Source of the DNA: Diogma glabrata
Taxonomy: Eukaryota > Arthropoda > Insecta > Diptera > Cylindrotomidae
DNA: 64,000 bases
Direction: 5' to 3'
Assembly (NCBI GenBank): GCA_963693315.1
Contig: OY856187.1
Coordinates: 117,469,166 to 117,533,165, forward strand
Positions 39,601 to 52,225 of the stretch are shown piece after piece; the stretch's first letter is position 1, and the number at the start of each line of letters is the position of its first letter. The notes under the pieces were generated by a model. It was not told where the DNA came from, ran no database searches, and saw only the letters and a program-made list of their open reading frames with translations. The position numbers and the translations under genes are program-made.

Positions 39601-41260
39601 AGGGGCCTAAAATTTCATAATTTCTTACTTAAAATTATTAAAATTAGTCTGGCTTTCACATCTATCAGCATTCCAAGCAACTATTATATACATTTTTTGA
39701 TTTTATATTTAATAATAAAAACCTCATGATAGGTTAACTGACTATATACAAGCTCAGTATAAAATATGAATATAACTTATTTAACATAATAATTATTATA
39801 CATTTTTATAATTTGTACATAGTATTTATATTAATTTCAATGAACTTAATTTGTAACGGGTAAATATTGAGGCTTGAGATTGTTCCAAGCATAAAGTCAT
39901 AGTTTTACTTGAATAGGATAAATAAGATTTGTTGGTATAAATTATTAGTAATTTTATGTTAATGTGTGAATGAGAGTGATTGAGGTCTGCAAGGAAAGCA
40001 ATAAAAGTTTTCATGAAACTAGAACGTAGCGAAATTCCTAAATGATTCCAATAGATTCACAAATATCATCAAGATACATATGATTTTCATAGGGATAAAG
40101 ATCGAAGAAATCCCTACTTCTTGAACAGTCAAAACAATGTTATACAATTATTACTTGGAAGACTCTTGTTACCTTATGCATAAGTTGCACGGTTTTTAGA
40201 TCATTAGAAGAATAATCTTGTGCTAAAAATATTGTATCATTTGATAAATAGAAATTATTGTCAATAAATAATTTAATAAAATAGTTTTGTGCTTTACATT
40301 AAATTAATTGTTTTAATTTTCAATATTAAATTAAACAATAAATGGTGCCAAGGTTAAAGCCAAGCACAAAACGTTATTCTTATAACTAAAACAAATACAT
40401 ATGTATATAGCTACACCGTGATGGTGACGGAAATACATATAATTTTCCCCATCCAAAAATCGCCCAACGCGTCTAAAGAAGTTTTCATTTCACAAAGTTT
40501 TACAGGTACTTTGGAAAATAATCTGATCTCACTTATTCGGAATCGCATATTTAATAGGACATTTTGTTTTCGCTGCATACTGAATTGTTTTAGTACGCGT
40601 TAAGCTTTTTAATAATTTACTTATTTTTTTGTTTTGTTGATAAGATTTGCAAAGCTACCTACATTTACATCAAAAGTCTAAAATAAAAGCAAAGGTAGGT
40701 AGAAAGGTGAAGAACAGTCTAATTAAAATCAAATAATAGCTAAAATTCGGCTCCGTTTCTCTAAAAGCAAATGTCATTCGCCTGTTAAAAGTTACATTTT
40801 AATCCAACATCTATTATTTATTTACCAAACTTTTCTATGTCACTTTCAAACTGTGTTCAAACTAACCGCATTTGATTAGAAACGTGTAAATCATGCATGG
40901 AAAATAGAATGACGAATATCAAATTAAAAGTTTTAATTAACATTAATTTATTTAAAATTATTATACGGCAAATAAGAAGTTATAAAATTAAAAAACTATG
41001 AGAATTTTTTTTATAAATTCTTTGATGAAATATGTATAATTCTGTGTTGGTATGTAATTAATAATTGAATATATTAACTGTTTTAATAAGAAAAACTTTA
41101 TAATTTTGTATATTCGCTATTTGATGAATTAGTTACAGTAATAAAAATTAGTATGCAACTTTTTTGTATAGATTCGAATACAGTTGTTCCACTACCAAAA
41201 TGCGCATAGTAACGTATATTTGAAACAAACTCTAGCAAAAAATAGAATACAAAGTTGAGA
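36700..41260. other. AT-rich stretch, no confident gene
   Basis: No recognised protein family. A minus-strand frame at 37580-37236 (114 codons) has two hydrophobic segments (LIQFITPLLLPIYVLSNIVI; NFFLISMTISGDIFI). A chemoreceptor-like fragment is possible, but there is no motif to support it. Duplicated CTTTATCTACCCTT phrases occur at 37094 and 37121. Confidence 0.35.
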
Positions 41261-41261
41261 T

Positions 41262-42010
41262 ATGGAGGGGCTGAAATCTCAAAGCTCTGAGATATCAAGA
41301 TTTCGGTCTGGGTTAATGATTTTGATATAGTTTTCGGCAAAAAACTTTTATAAGGACAGGACATGGTTTTTAGTTTTGGGCAGCGATATATATCAAACAT
41401 AACTCTTTGTTAAAGTAAATATATTTTTTATCTCTGTTTAGAAATTTATTACAAAACTAACCCGAAACATCGTTAAAATACGTTGCCGGAAAATTATAAC
41501 AGATTATAAATAAGCATAATTTAGTGAAAAGATGATACAATCAGCAAACTACTCAAAAACCTCTCCATTTAGCGTTTCAAGAAAATATTGCAAAACCACA
41601 AATTCATATTTCTTTCAAAACTCCAAAAATATTGTAAAAATTAAATAAAATCAAACTTTTTTCAAAATTCTAAAAATATTGCAAAAATTATTACAAAATC
41701 AAATATAACTTTTTTCAAAATTCCAAAAATATTTCAAAAACTATAACAAATTCAAAAATGTCCATTTCCAATTACATACATCATTTACGTCACACAAACA
41801 ACTAAATTTTTTTTTCCAAAAATTTGGTTAAAAAATAAATGAAATAATTTTTTTGACACACTTGACAATATTTTTTTCACAAACTTATAATGCAATAAAA
41901 TTCTCAATAATAATAATTTCATGTTCATTACATTTCATTTCATTCAAATAACTAATTTTATTTTTTTCTAAAAAAATAAATGAAAATCATTCTTTTGACA
42001 AATGTTCCTA
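41262..42010. repeat. Dispersed direct repeat R1, copy 2
   Basis: Same orientation and block order as copy 1 at 31237. It is followed after 42090 by a GC-rich terminal-looking segment (see 42095-42225) that copy 1 lacks. Confidence 0.6.
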
Positions 42011-42094
42011 CTCGTAATCACTTAAAATGAACGTTTTTTAAGCAAAAACTATGAAAATTTGCTATTTTTGACACACTTTCGGTACAGTTATCGA

Positions 42095-42225
42095 ACACAG
42101 CGCCCTTTCGGACCTGTCCCTTGAGTAAAAATTTTTAAATCCCTCAAGCGGTTTTCTAGATTTCGTACGTAATGACGGTCGGCCAGCTGGCCGGCCATCC
42201 GGCAGACAGACATACATTTTTTTTT
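42095..42225. repeat. GC-rich segment with self-complementary core
   Basis: AGCGCCCTTTCGGACCTGTC is followed by GGTCGGCCAGCTGGCCGGCC, whose centre GGCCAGCTGGCC is a perfect palindrome, and then by CGGCAGACAGACATACA. This composition is unlike its surroundings and typical of the end of a dispersed element. Class not assigned. Confidence 0.45.
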
Positions 42226-43054
42226 GCTTTTTTAGAATCAGTAGGTCCTAAAACGTCGAGAAATACCAAAAAAAGTGGGGGTTAGAATTTCACTTTTGGC
42301 TCATGAATGTAATACTTAAGTCTTTCAGACCGAAGTAATAGTTGAAGGAACTACCAGATTACTAAGTTTCAATTTCATCTCGATCAGAAACGTTTTAGTT
42401 AAGAAAATGCACTTCTATAATAGAACAGTTACAGTTAACGTATGGGTCCTTAGTTAATTAACCTAAATTCTAGTTGTACTCAGCAATTTCGCTCTTTTAT
42501 ATTCGATAATCGATACTTATATACAGCTTAGTGGTTTTAAGGACAACAATAACTAAGCAATTTAAATTGATGACCGATTTTGAATTGATGAATATTTTCA
42601 ATACTTTTCCGCATGGAGTGCCAAGTTTTTGTCGATTTATAATTTTTTTTTAATTATTGATCTGCGGGTGTGACATGCTCGTGTACTCCAGTCCCGGGTT
42701 TTGACATATGAGTTAGAGTCAGATATCACACACCTCTGTCAATACCGGTGAGATATCGGTAGACAAAGTGATATTTTGGGGGTGCTGGCGGGTGAACTCT
42801 ATTCAGCTAACGGTAGCATCCTCAATATTAGCCATGGAATATTTCTTAATGATGGTATGTTATTAATATACCGCTTGCTGGTTTATTGGCAACCCCATTT
42901 TAGGTTTGTTACCGCAAATTTTTAAAACAAATTTGCGTTTACCTCTTTTTTATTCTTATTTTCTCTATCCAATCATGAAATATTGGACTATGTCATATTT
43001 TATATGTCATAGGATATTGTTTAATCCATTCTTTAAAAAAATTGAATAAAAAAC
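42226..43054. other. No gene; one GC-richer segment
   Basis: 42660-42900 is richer in GC than its neighbours and contains GTGTACTCCAGTCCCGGG and GGGGGTGCTGGCGGGTG. This suggests a dispersed-element fragment, but no frame or terminal repeat identifies it. Confidence 0.35.
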
Positions 43055-43200
43055 AAAGTCAAAATTTGTGTCCATCAACACCTCAGAACGTATGTTGTTA
43101 TGCTAAGTCTTAAAAGTTTTTTTTGTGTTGTTGCAGTGATACATTGTAATTGTTTTGCTACACAACATAATTTACTAAAAAAAAAATAATTTTAAAAACT
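43055..43200. repeat. Dispersed repeat R3, copy 1
   Basis: It shares CACCTCAGAACG(T/C)ATGTTG, the TCTTAAAAG block, TGTGTTRTTG and ATTTACTAAAAAAAAAATAA-like sequence with 54425-54570, in the same orientation. Confidence 0.6.
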
Positions 43201-43790
43201 GAAATCGTGTTACATTAATTATAAGATTTAATCAATCACTATTCTTATTTAATTGAGTAATTAATATGCTCGTTTATCTTTCAATAATCCAAATAAATTT
43301 TATTTACAGTGCAGTACCCTATGCCGGCTTTTCCCTGTGAATAGAGCATTGAGAAAATAGTGCCATGAATGAAATATAGTTAATTTTTCTACAATTCTAC
43401 AAGAGATGAAAACACTGTTTTTTCGTGAGTAAACATTTGTTCACGAAACAAGTTTATGAACGAAAAACTTCGAAAAAAAAATCTCGTGTAGAAAATGCAA
43501 TTTTTACTACGATCCACCCATAATATAATAACCGTGAGTCTATCCCTTTACTACGAGGGTAATGCTCAAATTGCAATATAAGTAACGAGGTCGACAGAGA
43601 CGCTGTAGGTCGAGAGTTCAATAAATGGCGTGGTTACCATCTTTATTGTTTTTTTTAAATTTTTTTTAAATAACATTAAAATTATTGTTTTTCAATTCTT
43701 AAATAATTAAAAACATAAAAATTTCGTTTTACGAATTTTAAATTGATTGATAATGTAGTTTTTTAAAGTTAGTGCTACTGTCTTCTTTTC

Positions 43791-43960
43791 CCGTTTCGTT
43801 CAAATTATTATCATTTCGATATTAACAAGAAAATTAATAATTTTTGCTAAAAATCATATAATAGTGGTTTGCCGATTATTATTTTCCATAATTTCATTCC
43901 TGTGAAATAAAATAAGGAAAAACAAAAACTACTATTTGAGCATTTCTCTTTCAATATCAG
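43791..43960. repeat. Dispersed direct repeat R4, copy 1
   Basis: Blocks CCGTTTCGTTCAAATTA, CTCGATATTAA/TTTCGATATTAA, GCTAAAAATCATATAATA and AAAATAAGGAAAAACAAAA are shared in order with 44529-44715. Confidence 0.6.
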
Positions 43961-44528
43961 TTGATATCTTCATCACAAAAGATCGATTTAAACACAGTTT
44001 AAATGCACAATAAAACAGTGTGACGTCATTACGAAGCAAAATTTAGAATGCATTCAAGGGATGTTACGACATCTGCAATATTTTTATCAGTTTTTTAATT
44101 GGAGAAATGTTTCGTGATAATTCAGTTTTTTATACTTTTTCTTGTTGTTTTCTTCCTTTTTCATTTATTTGTATTTTCTGTTGGTAGAATTTTAATAGAT
44201 AGAATTTCTACATTTTCATAGAACATTCTATTTTTTTAGGAATAATTTATACATTAAATAGTACAAAGTTGGTAACTGGTATTTATAATAAGTTTATTAA
44301 TTATAAGAGTATTGGACAATTTTTCTGTTTCGGTGTTCACCGCAAAAGCGTTTACATGAGAGAAAAATCACAAAATTTTAAAAGATGGTTTATATGGTTT
44401 ATATACACACAACTGTAATAATTATAAAAAAATTGACAGTGAAATTTCTCATGGTACTAAAGTTAAAATAACAGTTTATGTAGTTATCGATCATGCAGTT
44501 TTTTTCCAAAATTATTGTTATTTTCATT

Positions 44529-44715
44529 TAGCCGTTTCGTTCAAATTAATATAATCTCGATATTAAAAAGAAAATTAATTATTTATATGTCAGGTAGTGC
44601 TAAAAATCATATAATATTCGTTTTCCATCATTATTTTTGCATAGCTTCATTATTGTAAATAAAATAAGGAAAAACAAAAGATACTATTTCAGTATTTTCT
44701 TCTTATTATTATTTT
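44529..44715. repeat. Dispersed direct repeat R4, copy 2
   Basis: Second copy of the 43791 repeat, about 740 bp downstream, with a 15-bp insertion before GCTAAAAATCATATAATA. Confidence 0.6.
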
Positions 44716-45239
44716 CAACTATTTTTCCTTGAAATTTGCCTAACGAAACAATTCGGAAATATGTATATTTCGTATACAAATGTATAGTACACCTCACAAT
44801 GTATTAAAAAATAAAAAATTAGTAAAATTAGTTAAGCAGAAGGTGCATACAGAATAGATTAGAAGAGGTTGGATTGTGAACAAAAGGGGTTGTATCAAAG
44901 TCGGAGGCAAAAAAGAAAGAGCGAGTTGGTGTGCGGGAGGTGGGGGGCGGGATACCCCCTAGTAGTATATAAATATAAACGATATTTATTGTAAATTATT
45001 AATTTCAAAATTGACAAAATAATATTTAAAATTCATATTCTATTTTTTCATGGTTGCTTTGATTTGAAATCATTGTAAAATTAATGAAAATAACATAGAA
45101 ACTACAATTTTTTATTTAGCGAAAATGATTTCATACTAGTGGAAAAACCATTTTAACAGCGACTTAAGCCTGCATGAAAATAGACTGTTCATACTTTTTT
45201 TGTTATCCTTTATTTCCATTTAGGAGCATAGGGCGTCTA

Positions 45240-46530
45240 CTAGACTCGACCATCTCAATCTATTTGGTGCAATCGCTTTTCACTCTCCCCACGTCTTGCC
45301 GATTTTTTTTGCTTCTACTAGCACCGTTTTCTTGACTCAATGTATATTTGCTCTGTTTGTCATAGAAGTTCCGCGTTAGTGATTTTATCAGGCCAGAAGC
45401 ATTTGATCAGTCGTCTAAAACATTTGTTCACAATCACCTTACGTTGGTTTGTAATCTTTTTTGAATGCTTCCATGTTTCACATCCATATAGCAGCACTAA
45501 CTTTACACATGCATTGAACATTCGTGGCTTTGTTTTTCTTGACAGGTCTGATGCATTCGATCTTATGGAGCATGTTGAATGTATTTCTGGCTTTGTTAAT
45601 GCTCTGATTTATATCTTTTGCAGTTCCACCTGTTTTTGCTACAGTACAACCTAGGTACACAAATTTATCGACATCTTCGACTTGTGTATTGTTGAATGTT
45701 GATGATAATTGGTGCATTCACATTGGTGTTCAATCTCATAGCCTTTGTTTTTCTGATATTGATTTTAAGATTTTTAGTCCTTCTATTTTCTGCTGCATGT
45801 CTGTGTGTATATGTGTGAGCAGGCAACTGTCGTCTGCGTTGTCTAGATAATTAAGTTGTCTTATTATGTTCCATTGTATGCCATTTGGACATGCATCGTT
45901 AAGCTTTCGCATGACACTGCCTAGTACTATTTGGAATAGTAGCGAAGATAGTACACAGCCTTGTCTCACTCCTCGGTGGTTGTAGTATTGATCATTTTGC
46001 TGTCCTTTATATTATATTCTGTTTCCAGCATCCTTGTACATTGCCTTAGTTAGATCAATTATTTTCTTCGGGAAGCCCATTTCACAAAGTGCCTTCCATA
46101 TCACGCTACTGTTAGTTGTGTCAAAGGCGTGTTCGAAGTCCACGAAGAGGAGATACAGTGGTGAATTTCATGCGTTTAATTATTCTATGATGATACGAAT
46201 TGTGTTAATATGGTCAGCACAGCTTCTACCTGGTCTAAAACTAGCTTGTTCATTTTTCAATTTATTGTTAATTGATGAAGATATTCTTTCAAAATTGATC
46301 ATTGTTAATACTTTCATTGCTGTGTTAAGTAGGGATATATTTCTCCAGTTTTTACATTCTCTTAAATCACCTTTCTTTGGAATTGTTGTGGTTAAACCCT
46401 CTTTCCATTTAGTTGGTATTTTACCGTTCTTCCATGCGTCAGCTAATAGTGGTAATAGAAGAGCTGTTATAGCTGCATCTTTCTTGAAAGATTTCTGCTG
46501 GTATGCTGTCGCTACCAGTTGCTTTATTGT
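45240..46530 (-). pseudogene. Decayed RTE-type retrotransposon (reverse transcriptase)
   Basis: Minus-strand blocks from right to left follow the RTE reverse transcriptase: PLLADAWKNGKIPTKWKEG, TTTIPKKGDLRECKNWRNIS, NEQASFRPGRSCADHI and FDTTNSSVIWKAL. Next come RQGCVLSSLLFQIVLGSVMR, the active-site region YLDNADDSCLL (the usual YADD reads NADD here), FVYLGCTVAKTGGTAKDI and LLYGCETWKHSKKITNQRKV. Stops and frameshifts separate these blocks and the 3' end is ragged. The endonuclease is absent, so it is a dead 5'-truncated copy. Confidence 0.85.
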
Positions 46531-48252
46531 TTTTCAGTTTCTGTACTTTTCATATGCTACCGTAGAAAAAATATTTTTCATAATAATTTGCTATAGCCCG
46601 CGAAACGGAATACTAGTTATGACAAAATTGGTATATTTTTTTATCAATTCCTATTTCACGATGTACCGGACGAGAATAGGCTACAGTAGGCAAAAATGTC
46701 AAATTTCCAAAAAAAATTCAAATAAATCACAAAAAATTAAAATTTTTGAACTGAGATGCAATCTTTGTAAATTATTATCTTTAAAACAAAAAAACACTAC
46801 ATATACCAAAAAAAAACATGTTAAAATAGACGTGAAGCTTTCATACTGTGAAAAAATTCCAGTAATGCTTCTTTATCCGTGCCATCTTTAAAAATTGTAT
46901 TTCATAATATTTTTAACAGTGTAACCAAAATGTGTATTTTTTCGATAAGCCAGTTAATTACAATTCCAACGAACATCAAACCGTAGATATTAAATGACCC
47001 GATCTCTTGCACTTTGATTTCAAAGTAACCCTGAATTTGAATTGCAAGAAACCTTTCGGACCATCTCATTCTGAAACTAAACATTTTAAAATTTTTCTAA
47101 AACACATGCATTTTTTATTTGACCTACTTGGCATATAGTATAAAGTCGATCAAAAATGGTCGGGTTCAGCGTCGGACGCTTAGATGCTGAGGGCAGAAAT
47201 TTATTAAGAAATTCTATCATAAAAACTTAAAATTGTGTGGAATTATTGCGACTATTAAATCCTTACAAAATGGACTTTTTTATAAAGTAATCAAAAAGTA
47301 ATATACGTGAAAATGTGAATTTATTTTTAGAATAATCCCAAAACATGACTCGTTATTAAACTGTGTTAGAAAAGTGAAATAACAGACCTACTTTTATATG
47401 TGTTCTAACTTTGTGGAATATATTTATTAATCAAAAGAGGAAACAAAACGTTTAAAGTTTAAACTAACGCAAACATCATTTTTTTATACATAATTATATA
47501 AAAACGATTAGAGTTTAGGAATTGTACGTTATTAGTTTATGTAGGTCCCATTTCGAATTTTATATAACTGTTATCGTCAAAGGAACAAAGAGTCGTCATA
47601 TAATGCAGCAGGTATAAGAATAAGTTAAACGTACATTAAATAAATTTTCTTTTTTTTTCGAAACAAAACATATTACTCAACTGAATGCCTTCCAACTACC
47701 TAGCGGTAATCAACAATAGTTACTATACAAATAATATCTTCTTATATATTAATACGTTAACGCAAAATTTTGTGTAGCCTAAGGCTTTTTTATTCGAATT
47801 TTGATTGATTTCAAATTTTCAGTGCTAACTGATATTACTGTAACCTAGGTCTGGGATTGGGATTGGGATTTTTCGGATCATAAATAAAAAAGTTATTATA
47901 TACGAAAAACTTTTTATATACATATGCATTATAAGTTTACATACATACAAAAACGAAATTAAATTTAAAACTTAAAAATTTATTTTATTTTTTTAAATTT
48001 TCTTTTTTATATATTCTTTGGTAGATGCAATTTCATTTTAGTCTTCTTATGTCTTCGTGCAAGGAAGGTTAGATCGAGTCGTCGGAATAAAAGAGATTAT
48101 ATGCGTAATAATGTTGATTTTATGAATGATGAAATTTATTTTTTATATTTTCTTTTTTATATATTCTTTGGTAGTGGGTAGTAATAAACGTATCGTATGC
48201 GTAGTATATTAGTAAAATAGATATTCTAATCAAATTTCAGTGTATTTACAAG
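46531..48252. other. AT-rich stretch, no gene seen
   Basis: No coding signal. A 27-bp phrase containing TTTTTTATATATTCTTTGGT occurs twice (near 47998 and 48148), just left of the 221-bp array. A GGGATTGGGATTGGGATT triplet lies at about 47853. Confidence 0.4.
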
Positions 48253-50227
48253 TTGTATTTTATTTTTTAGTTTTCTTATGTACACTGACGTGAATGCATG
48301 TGAATAATTTTGTCCTGTTCTTCATTTTAATTTTTAGAAATGCCAATGTATGTGAAGTTTTTCTTATGCGTGAGATTTGTTCGTTCTTTTAAATCAATGC
48401 ATGAATTTTGTGAAAGACCTGAGAATGTTACTGCTGATGTGTTTGTTAAATTTGTCAGATGATGCAATGCTGGTTGTATTTTATATTTTAGTTTTCTTAT
48501 GTACACTGACGTGAATGCATGTGAATAATTTTGTTCTGTTCTTCATTTTAATTTTTAGAAATGCCAATGTATGTGAAGTTTTTCTTATGCGTGAGATTTG
48601 TTCGTTCTTTTAAATCAATGCATGAATTTTGTGAAAGACCTGAGAATGTTACTGCTGATGTGTTTGTTAAATTTGTCAGATGATGCAATACTGGTTGTAT
48701 TTTATTTTTTAGTTTTCTTATGTACACTGACGTGAATGCATGTGAATAATTTTGTCCTGTTCTTCATTTTAATTTTTAGAAATGCCAATGTATGTGAAGT
48801 TTTTCTTATGCGTGAGATTTGTTCGTTCTTTTAAATCAATGCATGAATTTTGTGAAAGACCTGAGAATGTTACTGCTGATGTGTTTGTTAAATTTGTCAG
48901 ATGATGCAATGCTGGTTGTATTTTATATTTTAGTTTTCTTATGTACACTGACGTGAATGCATGTGAATAATTTTGTTCTGTTCTTCATTTTAATTTTTAG
49001 AAATGCCAATGTATGTGAAGTTTTTCTTATGCGTGAGATTTGTTCGTTCTTTTAAATCAATGCATGAATTTTGTGAAAGACCTGAGAATGTTACTGCTGA
49101 TGTGTTTGTTAAATTTGTCAGATGATGCAATGCTGGTTGTATTTTATTTTTTAGTTTTCTTATGTACACTGACGTGAATGCATGTGAATAATTTGGATCT
49201 GTTCTTCATTTTAATTTTTAGAAATGCCAATGTATGTGAAGTTTTTCTTATGCGTGAGATTTGTTCGTTCTTTTAAATCAATGCATGAATTTTGTGAAAG
49301 ACCTGAGAATGTTACTGCTGATGTGTTTGTTAAATTTGTCAGATGATGCAATGCTGGTTGTATTTTATATTTTAGTTTTCTTATGTACACTGACGTGAAT
49401 GCATGTGAATAATTTTGTTCTGTTCTTCATTTTAATTTTTAGAAATGCCAATGTATGTGAAGTTTTTCTTATGCGTGAGATTTGTTCGTTCTTTTAAATC
49501 AATGCATGAATTTTGTGAAAGACCTGAGAATGTTACTGCTGATAAGTTTGTTAAATTTGTCAGATGATGCAATGCTGGTTGTATTTTATTTTTTAGTTTT
49601 CTTATGTACACTGACGTGAGTGCATGTGAATAATTTTGTTCTGTTCTTCATTTTTATTTTTAGAAATGCCAATGTATGTGAAGTTTTTCTTATGCGTGAG
49701 ATTTGTTCGTTCTTTTAAATCAATGCATGAATTTTGTGAAAGACCTGAGAATGTTACTGCTGATGTGTTTGTTAAATTTGTCAGATGATGCAATGCTGGT
49801 TGTATTTTATTTTTTAGTTTTCTTATGTACACTGACGTGAATGCATGTGAATAATTTTGTTCTGTTCTTCATTTTAATTTTTAGAAATGCCAATGTATGT
49901 GAAGTTTTTCTTATGCGTGAGATTTGTTCGTTCTTTTAAATCAATGCATGAATTTTGTGAAAGACCTGAGAATGTTACTGCTGATGTGTTTGTTAAATTT
50001 GTCAGATGATGCAATGCTGGTTGTATTTTATTTTTTAGTTTTCTTATGTACACTGACGTAAATGCATGTGAATAATTTTGTTCTGTTCTTCATTTTAATT
50101 TTTAGAAATGCCAATGCATGTGAAGTTTTTCTTATACGTGAGATTTGTTTGTTCTTTTAAATCAATGCATGAATTTTGTGAAAGACCTGAGAATGTTACT
50201 GCTGATGTGTTTGTTAAATTTGTCAGA
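48253..50227 (+). repeat. 221-bp tandem array, about nine copies, derived from Helitron Rep sequence
   Basis: The landmark TACACTGACGTGAATGCATG recurs with an exact 221-bp period, starting at 48281, 48502, 48723, 48944, 49165, 49386, 49607, 49828 and 50049. Copies differ only by a few substitutions. Each unit carries a coding-like stretch reading HEFCERPENVTADVFVKFV, which resembles the RPD-V--VF block of Helitron Rep proteins. The last copy runs straight into the Helitron fragment at 50230. The period is not a multiple of three, so no long protein spans the array. Confidence 0.9.
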
Positions 50228-50516
50228 TGAAGATAGAATTGATGGAAATGAAATGATTCATAAATTTGTATGTACTGAAATCTGTGATCCCATTCTTTTT
50301 CCTAAATTACATGAACATGTGAAACGTCATATGATGCTTGGACCATGTGGTGCTCTAAATCCTGTTAGTATGAGAGATGGTAAATGTAGTAAGAATTTTC
50401 CAAAACCCTTTTCTGAAAATACTAAAGAATCTGTGAATGGTTATCCTTTGTATCGTCGACGTTATAATGGTATGAGTATTGATGTACGTGGTGCATCTCT
50501 TGATAATAGATACTAG
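50145..50516 (+). pseudogene. Helitron Rep/helicase-like N-terminal fragment
   Basis: From 50228 the plus frame reads DEDRIDGNEMIHKFVCTEIC, then DPILFPKLHEHVKRHMMLG, PCGALNPVSMRDGKCSKNFP, YPLYRRRYNG and ASLDNRY. This is the conserved helitron_like_N segment (HGPCG, CSK-FPK and YRRR blocks). The replication-initiator HxH/YY motifs are not here. Just upstream the RPENVTADVFVKF block is in another frame, and about 40 family residues between the two are missing, so there is an internal deletion. The TAG stop is supplied by the CTAG end of another Helitron at 50513. The translated first ATG at 50145 is not a true start. Confidence 0.85.
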
Positions 50517-50545
50517 GAGGGCCCGGCGTGCTTCGCTACGCTTAT
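50513..50545 (-). mobile_element. 3' terminus of a second, minus-strand Helitron
   Basis: Read on the minus strand, the sequence is a short hairpin GCGTAGCGAAGCACGC (complement of 50526-50541), then nine bases, then CTAG. The next base is the T of the target. A hairpin 9-12 bases before CTRR with insertion between A and T is the standard Helitron 3' end. The element therefore extends to the right. Its 5' TC end was not located. Confidence 0.75.
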
Positions 50546-50565
50546 AAATAAAGTTTTTGCGTAGA

Positions 50566-52225
50566 AATTTTGTTGACGGAGAAGCAATGATTTCAAAAAG
50601 TGGTTATGAGAAATGCTAGCATATAATTTATAATTTTTCTTTTTAAATATATGAATGAAAAATAATCAGAACTCTAGCTGATCAGTTCGGATATATGAAA
50701 AATTAGCGATCAAATAAGTTTGATCTCTAACTTACTTTGATTTCTAAGCTTACTTGAAAACTTATTTGATCGCTAATTTTTCCATAGTTGAAAAAAATTA
50801 TGGTGGCAAATTTACAAGAGCCCAACCAATCGGTTGTTTTCGGAACTTGCCGAACGAAAAAGCGGCCGAATCGAGCAAAATGGCAGAACAACAGTTTTCG
50901 GACTAGCCAAGGACAGGCGCCTCACGAAGTATAAAATATGTGGTAATCATCAAATGAAATCGGCGTGGGCCCAGGGACTATTAGAAAAATAATCTAAGAC
51001 ACCTCAAATTTTGTCGTTCCATTCAAAATTTGGTTCAGGTAGCAAATATATCTAAAAGGAACACGGGTATTACTAAATGTTTGTGCTACTTCCTCAAAAT
51101 TCGAAAGGGTAAAAATGATAATAAAAACATACCATATTTTAGACTTCATCGCTCTGCATGATGTAAGACACGCAGTTATCGTAAGTTCTGAATTAGTCAC
51201 TCCTGTTAACTAGCCACGTATGGGAACGCGAAATAGGAAAACATTGAACATAAACACCATAAACACCACATAACATAGAAACATAGAACAACAGATACTA
51301 AACTAAAAGAGAAAGTTTTGGAATAACGAAAAAGCTTCAAAATAGAACATAAATCTCACAACTTCGGCAATACAACATCGAAAATAATTGATGATGCTGA
51401 AATGCAATTTTCCAGGCTTTTGGAACTTATTCAGATCATCTGAAAGACTGAAACCTTGTTCCAATTTTGGAGTTTAAGAATTCAGGTGGCTTGATCTATG
51501 CAATGCTGATTGAGAGCCGAAAAACAAATTTTGCGTGCTCGTATGAAAGCAATTGAATATTGTAAATATTTGAAATCGATGCACAACACAATCAATAGAT
51601 ATATTGCATATATAACAGCTATAATTCCATCAAGTTGTCGAACATTCTAAGCCGCACCATGGGATTTCTGGTTCATAATCATGAGGCTCTGCCAAAACAG
51701 ATATATGATCTTTATCTATAGTTGAGTGTAATTTTACGCCTTATTTTTGTCGACAGAAGGTGGAGAGCAAAGGAACTAATTGAACTTTGAAATGAACTCT
51801 ACTAAACAGTGTTGTTTGGTTGAGGTGTGTTCTGTGAGTTAATTTACATTTTACCAATAATATTTACTACATGGTTGATTGTAAAATTAGTATGGTGTTG
51901 GTGATAAATTTTCGATTTAAAACAGTTTGTTCAGAAGGGGAGGCGAAATCGCGTCGTCCGAGTTAGAGTCCAGCTTACTAACTACTAGGCTCCATAACAC
52001 ACATGTTATATAATTTGGTGATCGAGTAGTTCCTAATAATGGAAAAATCCGTTAGGTAGAGTTAAGTAAGAAGTTGGAATCCCGTGTTAAATTTCCCGAA
52101 GTTAACCAAATTTGACGAATTTATATACCGAGTAAGATGCGATGCATGTTTAGCAAATCTAATTAATTTTGTTTGATGCCTTGAGTCAGCATTTAATCAT
52201 CCGAAATCAAATAACATGACACTTA
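50566..52225. other. Probable Helitron interior and flank, no gene seen
   Basis: No frame matches Rep or helicase motifs. A self-complementary stretch lies at about 50700-50785 (AAAAATTAGCGATCAAATAAG mirrored by CTTATTTGATCGCTAATTTT). If the Helitron at 50513 is non-autonomous, its 5' end probably lies within this region. Confidence 0.35.

Noticed and set aside
41098..41400. 100-codon minus-strand frame
   Set aside because: Overlaps repeat R1, and the corresponding stretch in copy 1 does not preserve the frame.
46034..46891. Plus-strand frame of 285 codons
   Set aside because: Mostly the complement of the RTE reverse-transcriptase remnant, whose motifs are on the minus strand. The rest is AT-rich sequence.
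47849..47875. GGGATT triplet as a possible telomere-like repeat
   Set aside because: Only three units, and the common insect telomere unit is TTAGG. Too short to call.
49602..49832. Minus-strand frame of 76 codons in the 221-bp array
   Set aside because: Opened by a local substitution in one unit. The coding-like signal is on the plus strand.
48253..50227. CRISPR-like or gene-array interpretation of the 221-bp repeats
   Set aside because: Units are contiguous with no variable spacers, the period is too long, and the host is eukaryotic.
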